Shown piece after piece: positions 7,627 through 16,047 of a stretch of DNA of 64,000 bases. The notes below the pieces were generated by a model, which was given only the letters and a program-made list of their open reading frames with translations, was not told where the DNA came from and did no database searches. Positions within the stretch are counted from its first letter, which is position 1, and every line of letters begins with the position of its first letter. Origin of the DNA: Thioalkalivibrio thiocyanodenitrificans ARhD 1. Lineage in GTDB: Bacteria; Pseudomonadota; Gammaproteobacteria; Ectothiorhodospirales; Ectothiorhodospiraceae. The translations under genes and the position numbers were made by a program. The stretch lies in contig NZ_KB900536.1 of NCBI RefSeq assembly GCF_000378965.1, positions 1,415,765 through 1,479,764 on the forward strand, read 5' to 3'.

Positions 7627-7935
7627 ATGCAGAGCAAGATGCGTGCTGAGTTGAAGGACGGTTTCACCGCCGTCGCGGTGCTGATCAGTCACCCCATGGA
7701 AACCGGCACCCGGAAGGACCCCGTGACGGGCCTCACGGTACCGCGACATTTCATCGAGGAGATCCGTTGCGACCATCTGGGCGAGACCATCCTCAGTGCC
7801 GACTGGGGCTGGGGCATCTCCACGAACCCGCTTTTGACCTTCCAGTTTGCCGGAGGGGCTGCGGGCGATCCGGTCACCGCCCGTTGGAGAGACAACCTTG
7901 GTTACAGCGAGATCATTGAGGCGCGGATCGAATAG
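7627..7935 (+). CDS. soxZ: SoxZ, partner of the SoxY sulfur carrier
   Basis: A 102-residue protein without a signal peptide, matching SoxZ in length and features: the opening MRAELKDGFTAVAVLISHPMETG, the basic segment GTRKDPVTG, VPRHFIEEIRC, and the closing WRDNLGYSEIIEARIE typical of the family (usually a W-x-D-N-x-G segment before the end). SoxZ forms the heterodimer that is co-exported with SoxY by the Tat route. It begins one base after the soxY stop, indicating translational coupling. Confidence 0.9.
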   Translation: MQSKMRAELKDGFTAVAVLISHPMETGTRKDPVTGLTVPRHFIEEIRCDHLGETILSADWGWGISTNPLLTFQFAGGAAGDPVTARWRDNLGYSEIIEARIE

Positions 7936-8041
7936 CCAGCACATGCCACAGGCCTCGCTGGTTCGGCGCCGGCGCGGTCATGGATCATGCGCCCGTCACG
8001 CCTTACAATGCCCCTTCAAACCGCAAACCGCCGGATCAGTC

Positions 8042-8587
8042 ATGTCCAACTCATTGCGCGACCAGTTGCTGAAGTCCGGGCTGGTGGACGAGAAGAAGCT
8101 TCGTCAGGAGCGCCAGAACCGCAAGAAGCCCAAGGGCCGCAGGAACGGGGCGAAGCCCGCGGTTCAGGATTCCGCGGCGCTGCAATTGCGCGAGCGCCAG
8201 GCCCAGCGTTCCCGGGAACTGAACCGCAAGCAGCAGGAGGCGGCGGAACGCAAGGCGCGCGCCGCCCAGATCCGCCAGATCATTCTGGACCAGCGATTGC
8301 CGCGCGAGGACGGCGACCAGCCCTATCACTTCCAGCATGGTGACAAGGTCCGCTCCATCCATGTCACCGGCGAACAGCGGGACGGCCTGGTGCGCGGGCA
8401 GTTGGGGATCGTGACGCTGGCGGGCGGGTATGAACTGCTGCCGCGGGACGGGCTGGAGAAGGTGCGTGAGCGCGATGCCGGGCGCGTCGTCGTATTCAAT
8501 GAACCGGACGGCACGACCGGGACACGACCCGACAGGGAAGACGACCCATACGCAGGCTATGAGATCCCGGATGACCTCATGTGGTGA
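8042..8587 (+). CDS. DUF2058 family protein (YaiL-like)
   Basis: A 181-residue protein. Residues 1-75 are highly charged and helical, beginning MSNSLRDQLLKSGLVDEKK and rich in K, R, Q and E, as in DUF2058/YaiL proteins. The second half has YHFQHGDKVRSIHV and the end DDPYAGYEIPDDLMW, which is characteristic of the family. It is probably a cytoplasmic nucleic-acid or ribosome-associated protein, but the function is not known. The stop overlaps the start of the next gene. Confidence 0.85.
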   Translation: MSNSLRDQLLKSGLVDEKKLRQERQNRKKPKGRRNGAKPAVQDSAALQLRERQAQRSRELNRKQQEAAERKARAAQIRQIILDQRLPREDGDQPYHFQHGDKVRSIHVTGEQRDGLVRGQLGIVTLAGGYELLPRDGLEKVRERDAGRVVVFNEPDGTTGTRPDREDDPYAGYEIPDDLMW

Positions 8588-9269
8588 CGCTCCGGAAGAA
8601 ACCCCGGATGTCGACTGGGCCGGCGAGCGCCGCCGGCAGCGATGGCGGCTGCTTGCCCTGGGTATGCTTGCGATCGTCGTCATCGCGCTCGCGGTCTCTC
8701 AACCCGTGGCGGTGGCTGACGCCCTGGCCTGGGGGGAGGCGCTGGCACCGCACCCGGCCACCATCCCGCTACTGATCCTGCTGCAGGCCCTGCTGCTGTC
8801 GCTGGCCCTGCCGGGCACCCTCATGCTGTGGATCGTGGCTCCCTTCTATCCGCCGCTGGCGGCGGCGGCGATCCTGACCGCCGGCAGCACCCTGGGTGCG
8901 CTGGGCGCCTATTACACGTCGCGCTGGCTGGGCCGGGCCTGGCGACCCGGCCCCACCGGACAGCGGGTACTGAGGCTGCTGCGCCGCAAGGGAGACGCCT
9001 GGACCCAACTGACCCTGCGCGTCCTGCCCGGCTTTCCCCACTCGGTGGTGAACTTCGGCGTCGGCACCCTCGGCCTGCCGCTGGGCGGGTACCTGCTTGC
9101 GGCCGCAGTGGGCCTGGGGGCCAAGTGGGTGGTGTATGCCTATGCGGTCCAGACACTCATGAAATCCGGCATGGAGAACGAAGGCATCAGCCCGGCATCT
9201 CTTCTGCCCCTGCTGGCACTCGTTGCTTTACTGGCCGGCGGGCGCTGGCTGCGGGGCAGACTCGCGTAG
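8571..9269 (+). CDS. VTT-domain (DedA/TVP38-like) membrane protein
   Basis: A 232-residue protein with five or six hydrophobic helices: a first helix at about 27-45 after a charged N-terminus, then SLALPGTLMLWIVAPFYPP and the glycine-rich AAILTAGSTLGALGAYYTSRWLG. The segment LRVLPGFPHSVVNFGVG corresponds to the R-x-x-P-x-x-P/G-x-x-N-x-x-x-G signature of VTT (VTT/SNARE-associated, DedA) proteins, which are implicated in lipid scrambling. The ATG at 8571 overlaps the end of the DUF2058 gene by 17 bp, suggesting coupling. Confidence 0.75.
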   Translation: MTSCGDAPEETPDVDWAGERRRQRWRLLALGMLAIVVIALAVSQPVAVADALAWGEALAPHPATIPLLILLQALLLSLALPGTLMLWIVAPFYPPLAAAAILTAGSTLGALGAYYTSRWLGRAWRPGPTGQRVLRLLRRKGDAWTQLTLRVLPGFPHSVVNFGVGTLGLPLGGYLLAAAVGLGAKWVVYAYAVQTLMKSGMENEGISPASLLPLLALVALLAGGRWLRGRLA

Positions 9270-9272
9270 GCC

Positions 9273-9305
9273 AGTGTCGTGTCCCACAAATAACTTGCCT
9301 TTCAG
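9273..9305 (+). repeat. 33-bp dispersed repeat, copy 1
   Basis: The block beginning AGTGTCGTGTCCCACAAATA and ending CTTTCAG matches 29 of 33 bases at 52898-52930. In both places it lies directly at or just after a stop codon. It resembles the tip of an insertion sequence, but no transposase is attached. Just downstream (9318-9358) is a run of short TTCATCCCT direct repeats at the 3' end of the DUF3581 gene. Confidence 0.6.
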
Positions 9306-9342
9306 AGCCCCGCTGTCTGATTCATCCCTAATCCTTCAACCT

Positions 9343-10071
9343 TCATCCCTCATCCTTCATCCCTGACCTGCGGTTTGCCGCCTTCGACTCTGCATACTGG
9401 TCCACCAGCGCCTGCATCGTGGCGTCGTCATAGGGCCTCAATCCGCTCAGCACCAGCTTCTTGGCGCCGGTCCCCACCGCCCGACCCCCGGCACGGATTA
9501 CGAAATCAAGGCTCACGTCGCCCCGCTTGCCGTTGACCATGAGCGACGAGTTCTCCAGCTCCAGCTCAGGCTCCCGGATGTCCAGATCTTCAAGATCGAA
9601 ACTCATGCCCTCGTAGATCACCAGCGGCCGCTGCGGGTTGATCATCACGTCGTGCGCGCGCATCAGCGGCACCAGCACATGGGGGAAGGTCTGTCCGGAA
9701 AATGACACGTACGCCAGCGTGAATCGTTCCAGCAGCGACATGTCGCGTGTCCTGCGTCCCTCGCGCCGCACCTTGAGGCACACGCGGCCGGTCGCATCGG
9801 CGATCTCGAACGACGGCGCGTCGGTGTCGGGGAAATCCAGGTCGGTATCCGCACCCACCATGTCGGTGAAGGAAAAGGCCATGCATTCGCTGAGCCCATA
9901 GCGCTCCAGCACCAGGGAGAACAGGAGGTCGCCGGGCACAACGAAGCGTTTGGCGCCCGGATTGTGGATGGGATTGAAATCCCCGGCGATCTCCTTGGCG
10001 AACCTGCTGCCCTGTTGCGCGGTAATTCGGGTGAGTCCGTCCTGCGTGTCGTGGAAAGCATCCAGATACAT
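9343..10071 (-). CDS. DUF3581 family protein
   Basis: A 242-residue soluble protein starting MYLDAFHDTQDGLTR. It contains RFAKEIAGDFNPIHN, VVPGDLLFSLVLERYGL and GSL-like hot-dog features (the N-P-I-H-N stretch is reminiscent of MaoC-type hydratases). The length and sequence pattern fit the gammaproteobacterial DUF3581 family, whose function is unknown. The last residues (RSGMKDEG) are encoded by the TTCATCCCT repeat tract, so the C-terminus may be recently altered. No signal peptide. Confidence 0.75.
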   Translation of the reverse strand: MYLDAFHDTQDGLTRITAQQGSRFAKEIAGDFNPIHNPGAKRFVVPGDLLFSLVLERYGLSECMAFSFTDMVGADTDLDFPDTDAPSFEIADATGRVCLKVRREGRRTRDMSLLERFTLAYVSFSGQTFPHVLVPLMRAHDVMINPQRPLVIYEGMSFDLEDLDIREPELELENSSLMVNGKRGDVSLDFVIRAGGRAVGTGAKKLVLSGLRPYDDATMQALVDQYAESKAANRRSGMKDEG

Positions 10072-10173
10072 GGTGATTGTGCGTCGCAATGGGGTGAAAT
10101 GGCCCGGCATTCTACAACGGCCGAGGGGTGCCCGGTATCGGTGTCCATGCGGCGTCCTTTTCCGCCCCCGGGT

Positions 10174-12411
10174 TCAGTTTGTGCCCCGGTCCCGGAGCCA
10201 GCGGGCCAGTGCCTCGGGCGCCATGGGGCGGGCGATGTGGTGGCCCTGGGCGCTGTCACAGCCAAGGATCTCCAGGAGCTGGAGCACCTCGGCGTCCTCC
10301 ACGCCCTCGGCCACCACCGAGTAGCCCAGGTTATGGGCCAGATCCACGGTGGAGCGCACGATCACCGCGTCGTTCTCATCCTGACACATGTCGATCACGA
10401 ACGACTTGTCGATCTTGAGCGTATGCAGCGGCAGCTGCTTGAGATAGGCCAGCGAGGAATAGCCCGTGCCGTAGTCGTCGATGGCGATCCTGATACCCCG
10501 GCCCGCCAGGCGCTCGAGCACCGCGGAACTCGTGGCGATGTCGCTCATCAGCAGATTCTCCGTGAGCTCGATCTCCAGGCAGTCGGCCGGCGCGCCGATC
10601 TGCCCGAGCAGCACGCCGATGCGCTCGGCGAGATCGCAGTGGTGAAACGACAGCGCATCGTCGACGTTGACCGCCACGCGCAGGGCAAGGCCCTCGGCGC
10701 GCCAGGCCATGCACTGCGTGAGCGCCTCGCGCAGCACCCAGTCGGTCATGGGGTGGATCAGCCCCGTGCGCAGGGCCGTGGGCAGGAACTCCTCCGGATA
10801 CATCAGACCGCGCCGCGGATGCGCCCAGCGCACCAGCGCCTCCACCCCGCTGACCCTGCCCGAGGCGAGATCCACCTTGGGCTGATAGTGCAGGCGCAGC
10901 TCATCGCGCTCGAGCGCGCCGCGCAGCTCCGCCGCGAGCCTGAGCCGCTTCGTGGTGTGGGGGTTGGTGCCTGCGTCGTAGAAACCGTAACCGAGCCCGG
11001 CACGCTTGACCTCGTACATGGCCACATCGGCGCGGCTCATCAGACTGTCCACGCTCTCGCCATGCTCCGGGAACATGGCAATGCCGATGCTCGCCCCCAG
11101 ATAGAGATTCTGGTTGGCAACACAGAACGGCTCGCTGAAACAATCAAGCAGCTTGCCCGCCACCTTCTCGGCGGTGTCCCGGGCATGCTCCATCTCCGGC
11201 AGCAGGACCGCGAACTCGTCGCCGCCCAGGCGCGCAAGCGTGTCGGAGTCGCGCAGCTTCTCCGAGAGACGCGCCCCCACCCTGCGCAGGACCTCGTCGC
11301 CCACCGGATGGCCCAGGGTGTCGTTGATCTCCTTGAACTGGTCCAGGTCCATGAGCATCAGCGCCACCTGCCGGGGCACCCGCCCGCGCCCGGCCGCGGC
11401 AATCGCCCGCTCGAGCCGGTCGAGCAGCACCGTGCGGTTCGACAGCCCCGTGAGACTGTCGGTGGTGGCCAGCACATTCAGGCGTTCCAGATTGTGCTTG
11501 GCATCGGTGGCATCCTCCATGAGCCCGTCGATGCGCACCACGCGACCGCTCTCGTCGGTGAAGGGGTGAAACACGCGCCGGAACCAGCGCAACTCCCCGT
11601 CCGGCGCCCTGACCCGGCTCTCCACCTCTACCTGACGCCCCGCCAGCGCCTCGCGCCAGGCCTGGCGCACCGCCTCGCGGTCCTCCGCCACGGTCCAGTT
11701 CAGACAGGGAATCGGTGTGTCCACGTCCATGTCGCAGATCCGCCTGCTGCTGGGGCTCACGTACAGCGGCTCGTTGCGCACCACGTCCACCGACCACAGC
11801 ACCTGGGGCAGATTCGCCAGCAGACTGGTGATCTGCTCGCGCAGCGCCTGCGCCTTGTTGCGCTCGTCCTGCACCTGGCGCACGGTCGCATCCCAGTAGC
11901 CCTCGAGCATCAGCCCCATGTCGCGGAACAGGAACTTCGTCACCGCGTTCTCCAGGGCGGTGCACTCGGGCTCCGGGACATCCGCCAGGCGCGCATGCAG
12001 GTGATCCCAGTACAGCAGGTAGGCCCCCATCACCCACACCGGCTCCACGCCAAAGCCGTAGTGCACGTCACCGATATGGGCCAGACGACGCGCCGATTCC
12101 CGGTCCACTCGCCCGGAGAGCAGCTGCCACAGGTGACCCAGCTGGGAGTTGATCAGCGCACGCAGCTCCCCGCCGCCTTTCTGGTATCGGGCCAGGATCT
12201 GTGCGGTGACCGGGTAGCTCAGCAGATAATCGTAGAAGATCTCGGCAAAACGCTCGCTCTCGCCGATCAGCACCTCGTGGTACCTGACCAGCAGCCGCTG
12301 ATCCTGCTCCGTGATGCCCAGAAACTGCGCGAACGCCTCATGGATGGTCTGATCCGAATATACGCGCAGACGCGCTGATCCCGCCTCTTCACCGGAGGAT
12401 TTCGAAGACAA
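10174..12411 (-). CDS. globin-coupled diguanylate cyclase/phosphodiesterase (globin-PAS-GGDEF-EAL)
   Basis: A 745-residue protein. Residues about 20-170 form a sensor globin with the proximal-histidine segment IGDVHYGFGVEPVWVMGAY (H117). A PAS domain follows (about 195-305). The GGDEF domain (about 315-475) has intact GGDEF at 396-400 and an inhibitory RDSD site at 387-390. The EAL domain (about 490-740) has VEALVRW, LEIELTENLLM, IDDYGTGYSS and LKIDKSF, so phosphodiesterase activity is possible too. The usual N-x-S after VAVN is N-V-D-D here, which may affect activity. Haem-globin sensors of this kind report oxygen and tune cyclic di-GMP. The start appears to be TTG at 12411, with AGGGG upstream. 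It is transcribed alone. Confidence 0.9.
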   Translation of the reverse strand: MSSKSSGEEAGSARLRVYSDQTIHEAFAQFLGITEQDQRLLVRYHEVLIGESERFAEIFYDYLLSYPVTAQILARYQKGGGELRALINSQLGHLWQLLSGRVDRESARRLAHIGDVHYGFGVEPVWVMGAYLLYWDHLHARLADVPEPECTALENAVTKFLFRDMGLMLEGYWDATVRQVQDERNKAQALREQITSLLANLPQVLWSVDVVRNEPLYVSPSSRRICDMDVDTPIPCLNWTVAEDREAVRQAWREALAGRQVEVESRVRAPDGELRWFRRVFHPFTDESGRVVRIDGLMEDATDAKHNLERLNVLATTDSLTGLSNRTVLLDRLERAIAAAGRGRVPRQVALMLMDLDQFKEINDTLGHPVGDEVLRRVGARLSEKLRDSDTLARLGGDEFAVLLPEMEHARDTAEKVAGKLLDCFSEPFCVANQNLYLGASIGIAMFPEHGESVDSLMSRADVAMYEVKRAGLGYGFYDAGTNPHTTKRLRLAAELRGALERDELRLHYQPKVDLASGRVSGVEALVRWAHPRRGLMYPEEFLPTALRTGLIHPMTDWVLREALTQCMAWRAEGLALRVAVNVDDALSFHHCDLAERIGVLLGQIGAPADCLEIELTENLLMSDIATSSAVLERLAGRGIRIAIDDYGTGYSSLAYLKQLPLHTLKIDKSFVIDMCQDENDAVIVRSTVDLAHNLGYSVVAEGVEDAEVLQLLEILGCDSAQGHHIARPMAPEALARWLRDRGTN

Positions 12412-12545
12412 ATGAATACCCCTGAGCTTATATACGTAGTTTTTTCTGGTTATATGAACAAGTTATGATGATGTCAATGATCACTGTCCGGCCACGGCCG
12501 CGCACCTCCTGCCCATACTTGCCACGGACGCGCCGCACCGGGCGC

Positions 12546-12758
12546 TCAGGATCCCGACGATACCGTGCCGAACAGGTGCCAGAGCATGTAGCCGCCATAG
12601 ACCGCCAGCATCACGCCCGCCAACAGGGTCACTGCCCGGGGCCCCTTCTGCTCGGGGACTTCCACCCCTTCCCGGCGTAATCGCCGGTGCCACAGATAGC
12701 GCCGGAACCGCCACCAGGCGAAGGCGAGCAACACCAGCAATGTCACGATCTTGAGCAT
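12546..12758 (-). CDS. small two-helix membrane protein
   Basis: A 70-residue protein starting MLKIVTLLVLLAFAWW. Helix 1 spans about 3-18, followed by a very basic loop (RFRRYLWHRRLRREG). Helix 2 spans about 44-66 (VTLLAGVMLAVYGGYMLWHLF). The layout is typical of small inner-membrane proteins, but I do not recognise a family. An in-frame ATG further upstream (12827) gives an unconvincing extension. The flanks (12412-12545 and 12759-13042) hold no other gene that I can support. Confidence 0.5.
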   Translation of the reverse strand: MLKIVTLLVLLAFAWWRFRRYLWHRRLRREGVEVPEQKGPRAVTLLAGVMLAVYGGYMLWHLFGTVSSGS

Positions 12759-13042
12759 CGTAAGAATCAGCCCTTGGCCATACGCATCCTGAATCGGCGC
12801 CCCATGATAAGGCATCGCCGTGCACACATCATGAGACGCCGGCCCTGAGGATCCGGCCGCCGCTGGTTCTCAGCCCGGGGAGAGGCCGAACGCCTCACGA
12901 GGACAGGTCTGTCGACGGGACCTTACCGGCATCGGCGTCCCGGCAGGCCGAAGACCGCCCGCATGACCCGCCCCTGGTCCATGGCGTAAAGTCCCCGCTA
13001 AACCATCACGCCGGAACAACACCTCACTTCACTGCTCTCCAG

Positions 13043-14263
13043 ATGCCGACCCCCGCAGCCCAAGCAGGACCGCCCGCCGGCTGGATCGGCCGGCATCCCG
13101 TGACCGTGATCGTACTGGCACAGCTTTTCGGCACTTCGCTCTGGTTCAGCATCAACGGCGTGGCGGTCTCACTGCACCGGGAAACCGGCCTGACCGAAGC
13201 CGGCCTGGGCCTGCTCACCGTGGGCGTGCAGGCGGGTTTCATCACCGGTACGCTGTTGCTGGCGGGCACGGGCCTGGCCGACCGCGTCCGCGCCAGCCGG
13301 CTGTTCGCGGGGGCCGCGGTGGCCGGCGCGCTGGTCAATGCCGCCTTCATCCTCACCGCCCACGACCTGACCGTGGCATGGCTGCTGCGCTTCGTCACCG
13401 GCCTGTGCCTGGCGGGCATCTATCCCCTGGGCATGAAGCTGGTGGTGAGCTGGACGCCGAAACATGCGGGCGCGGCCCTGGGCTGGCTGCTGGGCATGCT
13501 GACCCTGGGCATCGCCCTGCCGCACCTCCTGCGCGGGGTCACCCTGGACCTGCCCTGGCAATGGCCGATGGCCATCTCCTCGCTGCTCGCGCTGCTGGCC
13601 GCGGTGATGGTGCATCGTCTGGGTGACGGCCCCCACCTGCCCGCCACCGCCGGCCCGGGACGCCCCTGGGCCGGCCTCGTCGCCTTCACCCGGCGCCCGT
13701 TTCGCGCCGCCGCCCTCGGCTACTTCGGCCACTGCTGGGAGCTGTTCGCCTTCTGGACCCTGGTCCCGCTGCTGGTCCTGCGGGAAATGCTGCGCCTGGA
13801 GTGGCCCCTGCCCTGGCTGCCGTGGCTGGCCTTCGCGGTGATCGGTGTGGGCTCCGCCGGGTGCGTGCTGGGTGGCCGCCTGAGCCGGCGAACGGGCAGC
13901 CTGCGCGTGGCCCGCTGGGCACTGGGCATCTCGGGCACCCTTTGCCTGGTCTATCCCTTCCTCGGACACCTGCCGCCGGCATTCCTGCTTCTGCTTCTGG
14001 CCCTCTGGGGCCTGACGGTGATCGCCGACTCGCCCCAGTTCACCGCGCTGGCCTCCCTCAGCGCGCCCGGGGAACGCCTGGGCGCGGCGCTGGCCATGAT
14101 GAATGCCGTGGGTTTTGCGCTCACCATCCCGTCCATCGCCGTGGTCACCCGCCTCTGGCCGAGCCAGGAACTGGCCGTGCTGTGGCTGATGCTGCCGGGT
14201 CCCGTGCTGGGTCTGTGGGCGCTGGGCCGTGTACGGGCATCGGATTACGTCACGCGGCGCTGA
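13043..14263 (+). CDS. major facilitator superfamily transporter
   Basis: A 406-residue membrane protein with about twelve hydrophobic helices. The first-loop MFS pattern is visible as GTGLADRVRASRLFAGAAV after helix 2, and FVTGLCLAGIYPLGMKLVVSW resembles helices 4-5 of the family. The second half repeats the plan with GGRLSRRTGSLRVARWALG. The substrate cannot be told from sequence. The nearby genes are unrelated. The ribosome site is weak (CTCTCCAG). Confidence 0.85.
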   Translation: MPTPAAQAGPPAGWIGRHPVTVIVLAQLFGTSLWFSINGVAVSLHRETGLTEAGLGLLTVGVQAGFITGTLLLAGTGLADRVRASRLFAGAAVAGALVNAAFILTAHDLTVAWLLRFVTGLCLAGIYPLGMKLVVSWTPKHAGAALGWLLGMLTLGIALPHLLRGVTLDLPWQWPMAISSLLALLAAVMVHRLGDGPHLPATAGPGRPWAGLVAFTRRPFRAAALGYFGHCWELFAFWTLVPLLVLREMLRLEWPLPWLPWLAFAVIGVGSAGCVLGGRLSRRTGSLRVARWALGISGTLCLVYPFLGHLPPAFLLLLLALWGLTVIADSPQFTALASLSAPGERLGAALAMMNAVGFALTIPSIAVVTRLWPSQELAVLWLMLPGPVLGLWALGRVRASDYVTRR

Positions 14264-14265
14264 TC

Positions 14266-14449
14266 CTAGCCCGCATATCTCACCACCGTTCGTGGCGAGG
14301 GCGTCGAGGCGCCGCTGTGACGGGGCGCGCGGACCGGAGGACGGCGCAGGCGTAGCCGACACTACGTCAAGCCGGCTGGAGGGAGCACGCCCCGTCACAG
14401 CGAGCGGATCGGCGGCCGCAGTAGAAGGGTGGTGAGATATGCGGGCTAG
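14266..14449 (+). mobile_element. 184-bp MITE-like inverted-repeat element
   Basis: The ends are perfect 22-bp inverted repeats (14266-14287 and 14428-14449; left end starts CTAGCCCGCATATCTCACC). A second inverted pair lies inside (CGCTGTGACGGGGCG and its complement CGCCCCGTCACAGCG). There is no coding capacity. It fills almost the whole gap between the MFS gene and the convergent GlcG-like gene. The terminal CTAGCCCGCATAT occurs again at 25357. Confidence 0.75.
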
Positions 14450-14453
14450 CGGC

Positions 14454-14882
14454 CTACTTCAGGCCGGCGGCCTTGATGCCCGCCCGGGCACAGGTTTCGT
14501 CGTCATCGGATGCGGCGCCGGCAATGCCCACGGCCCCCAGGATCCGGCCCGCCTGATCGTGGATCAGCACGCCGCCGGGCAATGGCACAACCCGGCCGCC
14601 GCTCATGGCGTTCAGCCCGTCGATGAAACCTTGCTGAAGACCGCCCTGCTCGTAACGCTCCGCGATGCGCCTGGAGTCCACCGCCAGCCCCAGCGCACCC
14701 CAGGCCTTTGCCTGGCAGATGCGCACGCGCAGGAAGGACACCCCGTCCTCGCGCTGCAAGGCCTTGAGGTGCCCGCCGTCGTCGAGCACGGCAACCGCGA
14801 TGGGCGGCAGGGACAGTTCGCGCGCCCTGGCAAGGGCCGCTTCGATCAATCTGTTCGCCTGTTCAAGAGTCAGTGGCTGCAT
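14454..14882 (-). CDS. GlcG/HbpS-family (DUF336) protein
   Basis: A 142-residue protein with the family's features: MQPLTLEQANRLIEAALA at the start, AVAVLDDGGHLKALQR, the central R-I-C-Q-A-K-A-W-x-A, PLPGGVLIHDQAGRILGAVG, and the ending G-A-A-S-D-D-D-E-x-C-A-x-A-G-I. These small proteins occur in glycolate utilisation clusters and in haem-binding systems, and their activity is unclear. The neighbouring 2-hydroxyacid dehydrogenase is divergently arranged, so a link to glycolate/glyoxylate metabolism is possible. No signal peptide. Confidence 0.85.
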   Translation of the reverse strand: MQPLTLEQANRLIEAALARARELSLPPIAVAVLDDGGHLKALQREDGVSFLRVRICQAKAWGALGLAVDSRRIAERYEQGGLQQGFIDGLNAMSGGRVVPLPGGVLIHDQAGRILGAVGIAGAASDDDETCARAGIKAAGLK

Positions 14883-15008
14883 GGAGGCTTCCGGTACGTA
14901 AAGGAATGATGGTGCCCCGGCGATCCCCCGACCACGGGCCCGGTGAACAATAGTTCCCGATCGGTCTATGATGGGTCAAACCCATCCTCGTCAAGGAGCT
15001 CAAGGATC

Positions 15009-15974
15009 ATGACCGACAGACCGGCCGTTCTGGTGACCCGCAAACTCCCACGGGCCGTGGAGGAACGCCTGGCGCGTGACTACGAGGCGCACTTCAACCG
15101 GGACGACAGGGTCTATCCGGCCGATGAGCTCGTCGAGCTTGCCGCCGGCGCCTTCGCCATCATGCCCTGCCACACCGAGAAGCTCGACGCCGGGGTGATT
15201 GCCCGTCTGCCGGACACCGTGCGCGCCATCTGCAGCTACTCGGTGGGATACGACCACATCGATCTGGCGGCGGCCAAGGCCCGCGGGATCATCGTCACGA
15301 ACACGCCGGAGGTCCTCAGCGACGCGACCGCGGAGGTGGCCATGCTGCTGCTGCTGGGCGCCGCCCGCCGGGCCTTCGAGGGCGAACGCCAGATCCGCAC
15401 CGACACCTGGGCAGAATGGAGCGCCGTCCATCAACTGGGCGTTCAGGTCACCGGCAAGCGTCTCGGCATCCTCGGCATGGGGCGGGTGGGCCGGATCATG
15501 GCCCGGCGCGCACGGGGTTTCGACATGGAGATCCACTACTACAACCGCCACCGCCTTGCGCCGGAACTCGAGGCCGGGGCCACGTATCACGAGAGCGTGG
15601 AGGCGCTGCTGCCCCATTGCGACTTTCTCTCCATCCATTGCCCGGCCACCCCGGAGACACACCACCTGCTCGACGAGGCACGCATCGCGTTGCTCCCGGA
15701 TTCGGCGGTGGTGATCAACACCGCCCGCGGCGCCGTCGTGGATGATGATGCCCTCATTGCCGCCCTGCGCTCGGGCCGATTGTTCGCCGCGGGACTCGAC
15801 GTGTTCAACAATGAACCGAACATCGATCCGCGCTACCGGGCCCTGGACAACACCTTCCTGCTCCCCCATATCGGCAGCGCCACCCGGGAAACCCGCGACG
15901 CCATGGGGTTCCGGGCGCTGGACAATCTCGATGCCATCGTCGCCGGGCGCGAGCCCCGGGACCGGCTGGCCTGA
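15009..15974 (+). CDS. D-isomer-specific 2-hydroxyacid dehydrogenase (glyoxylate reductase-like)
   Basis: A 321-residue protein. The NAD(P)-binding fold has LGILGMGRVGRIMARRARG (about 148-167). Catalytic residues of the family are in place: Arg in CSYSVGYDHIDL/NTARGAVVDDDAL, Glu in FNNEP, and His in LLPHIGSATRETR. The sequence style fits glyoxylate/hydroxypyruvate reductases. With the glyoxylate shunt genes 3 kb downstream, glyoxylate reduction is plausible, but the substrate is not provable. It starts after AAGGAGCTCAAGGATC and is followed by a strong hairpin. Confidence 0.85.
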   Translation: MTDRPAVLVTRKLPRAVEERLARDYEAHFNRDDRVYPADELVELAAGAFAIMPCHTEKLDAGVIARLPDTVRAICSYSVGYDHIDLAAAKARGIIVTNTPEVLSDATAEVAMLLLLGAARRAFEGERQIRTDTWAEWSAVHQLGVQVTGKRLGILGMGRVGRIMARRARGFDMEIHYYNRHRLAPELEAGATYHESVEALLPHCDFLSIHCPATPETHHLLDEARIALLPDSAVVINTARGAVVDDDALIAALRSGRLFAAGLDVFNNEPNIDPRYRALDNTFLLPHIGSATRETRDAMGFRALDNLDAIVAGREPRDRLA

Positions 15975-15994
15975 CGACACCTTCCCGCAACGAA

Positions 15995-16029
15995 AGGGGC
16001 CCGGCCGGACATGCGCCGGCCGGGCCCCT
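15995..16029 (+). terminator. bidirectional hairpin terminator
   Basis: A perfect 14-bp stem (AGGGGCCCGGCCGG and its complement) with a 7-base loop lies between the convergent dehydrogenase and ppiC genes. It has no long T-run, but its strength and place suit a shared terminator. Confidence 0.8.
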
Positions 16030-16047
16030 CGCGATGCCTCTTCAGGG

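Noticed and set aside
12546..12827. Extended start of the small membrane protein at 12827
   Set aside because: The added 23 residues have no hydrophobic or conserved character, and the ATG at 12758 places the membrane helix at the N-terminus, as expected.
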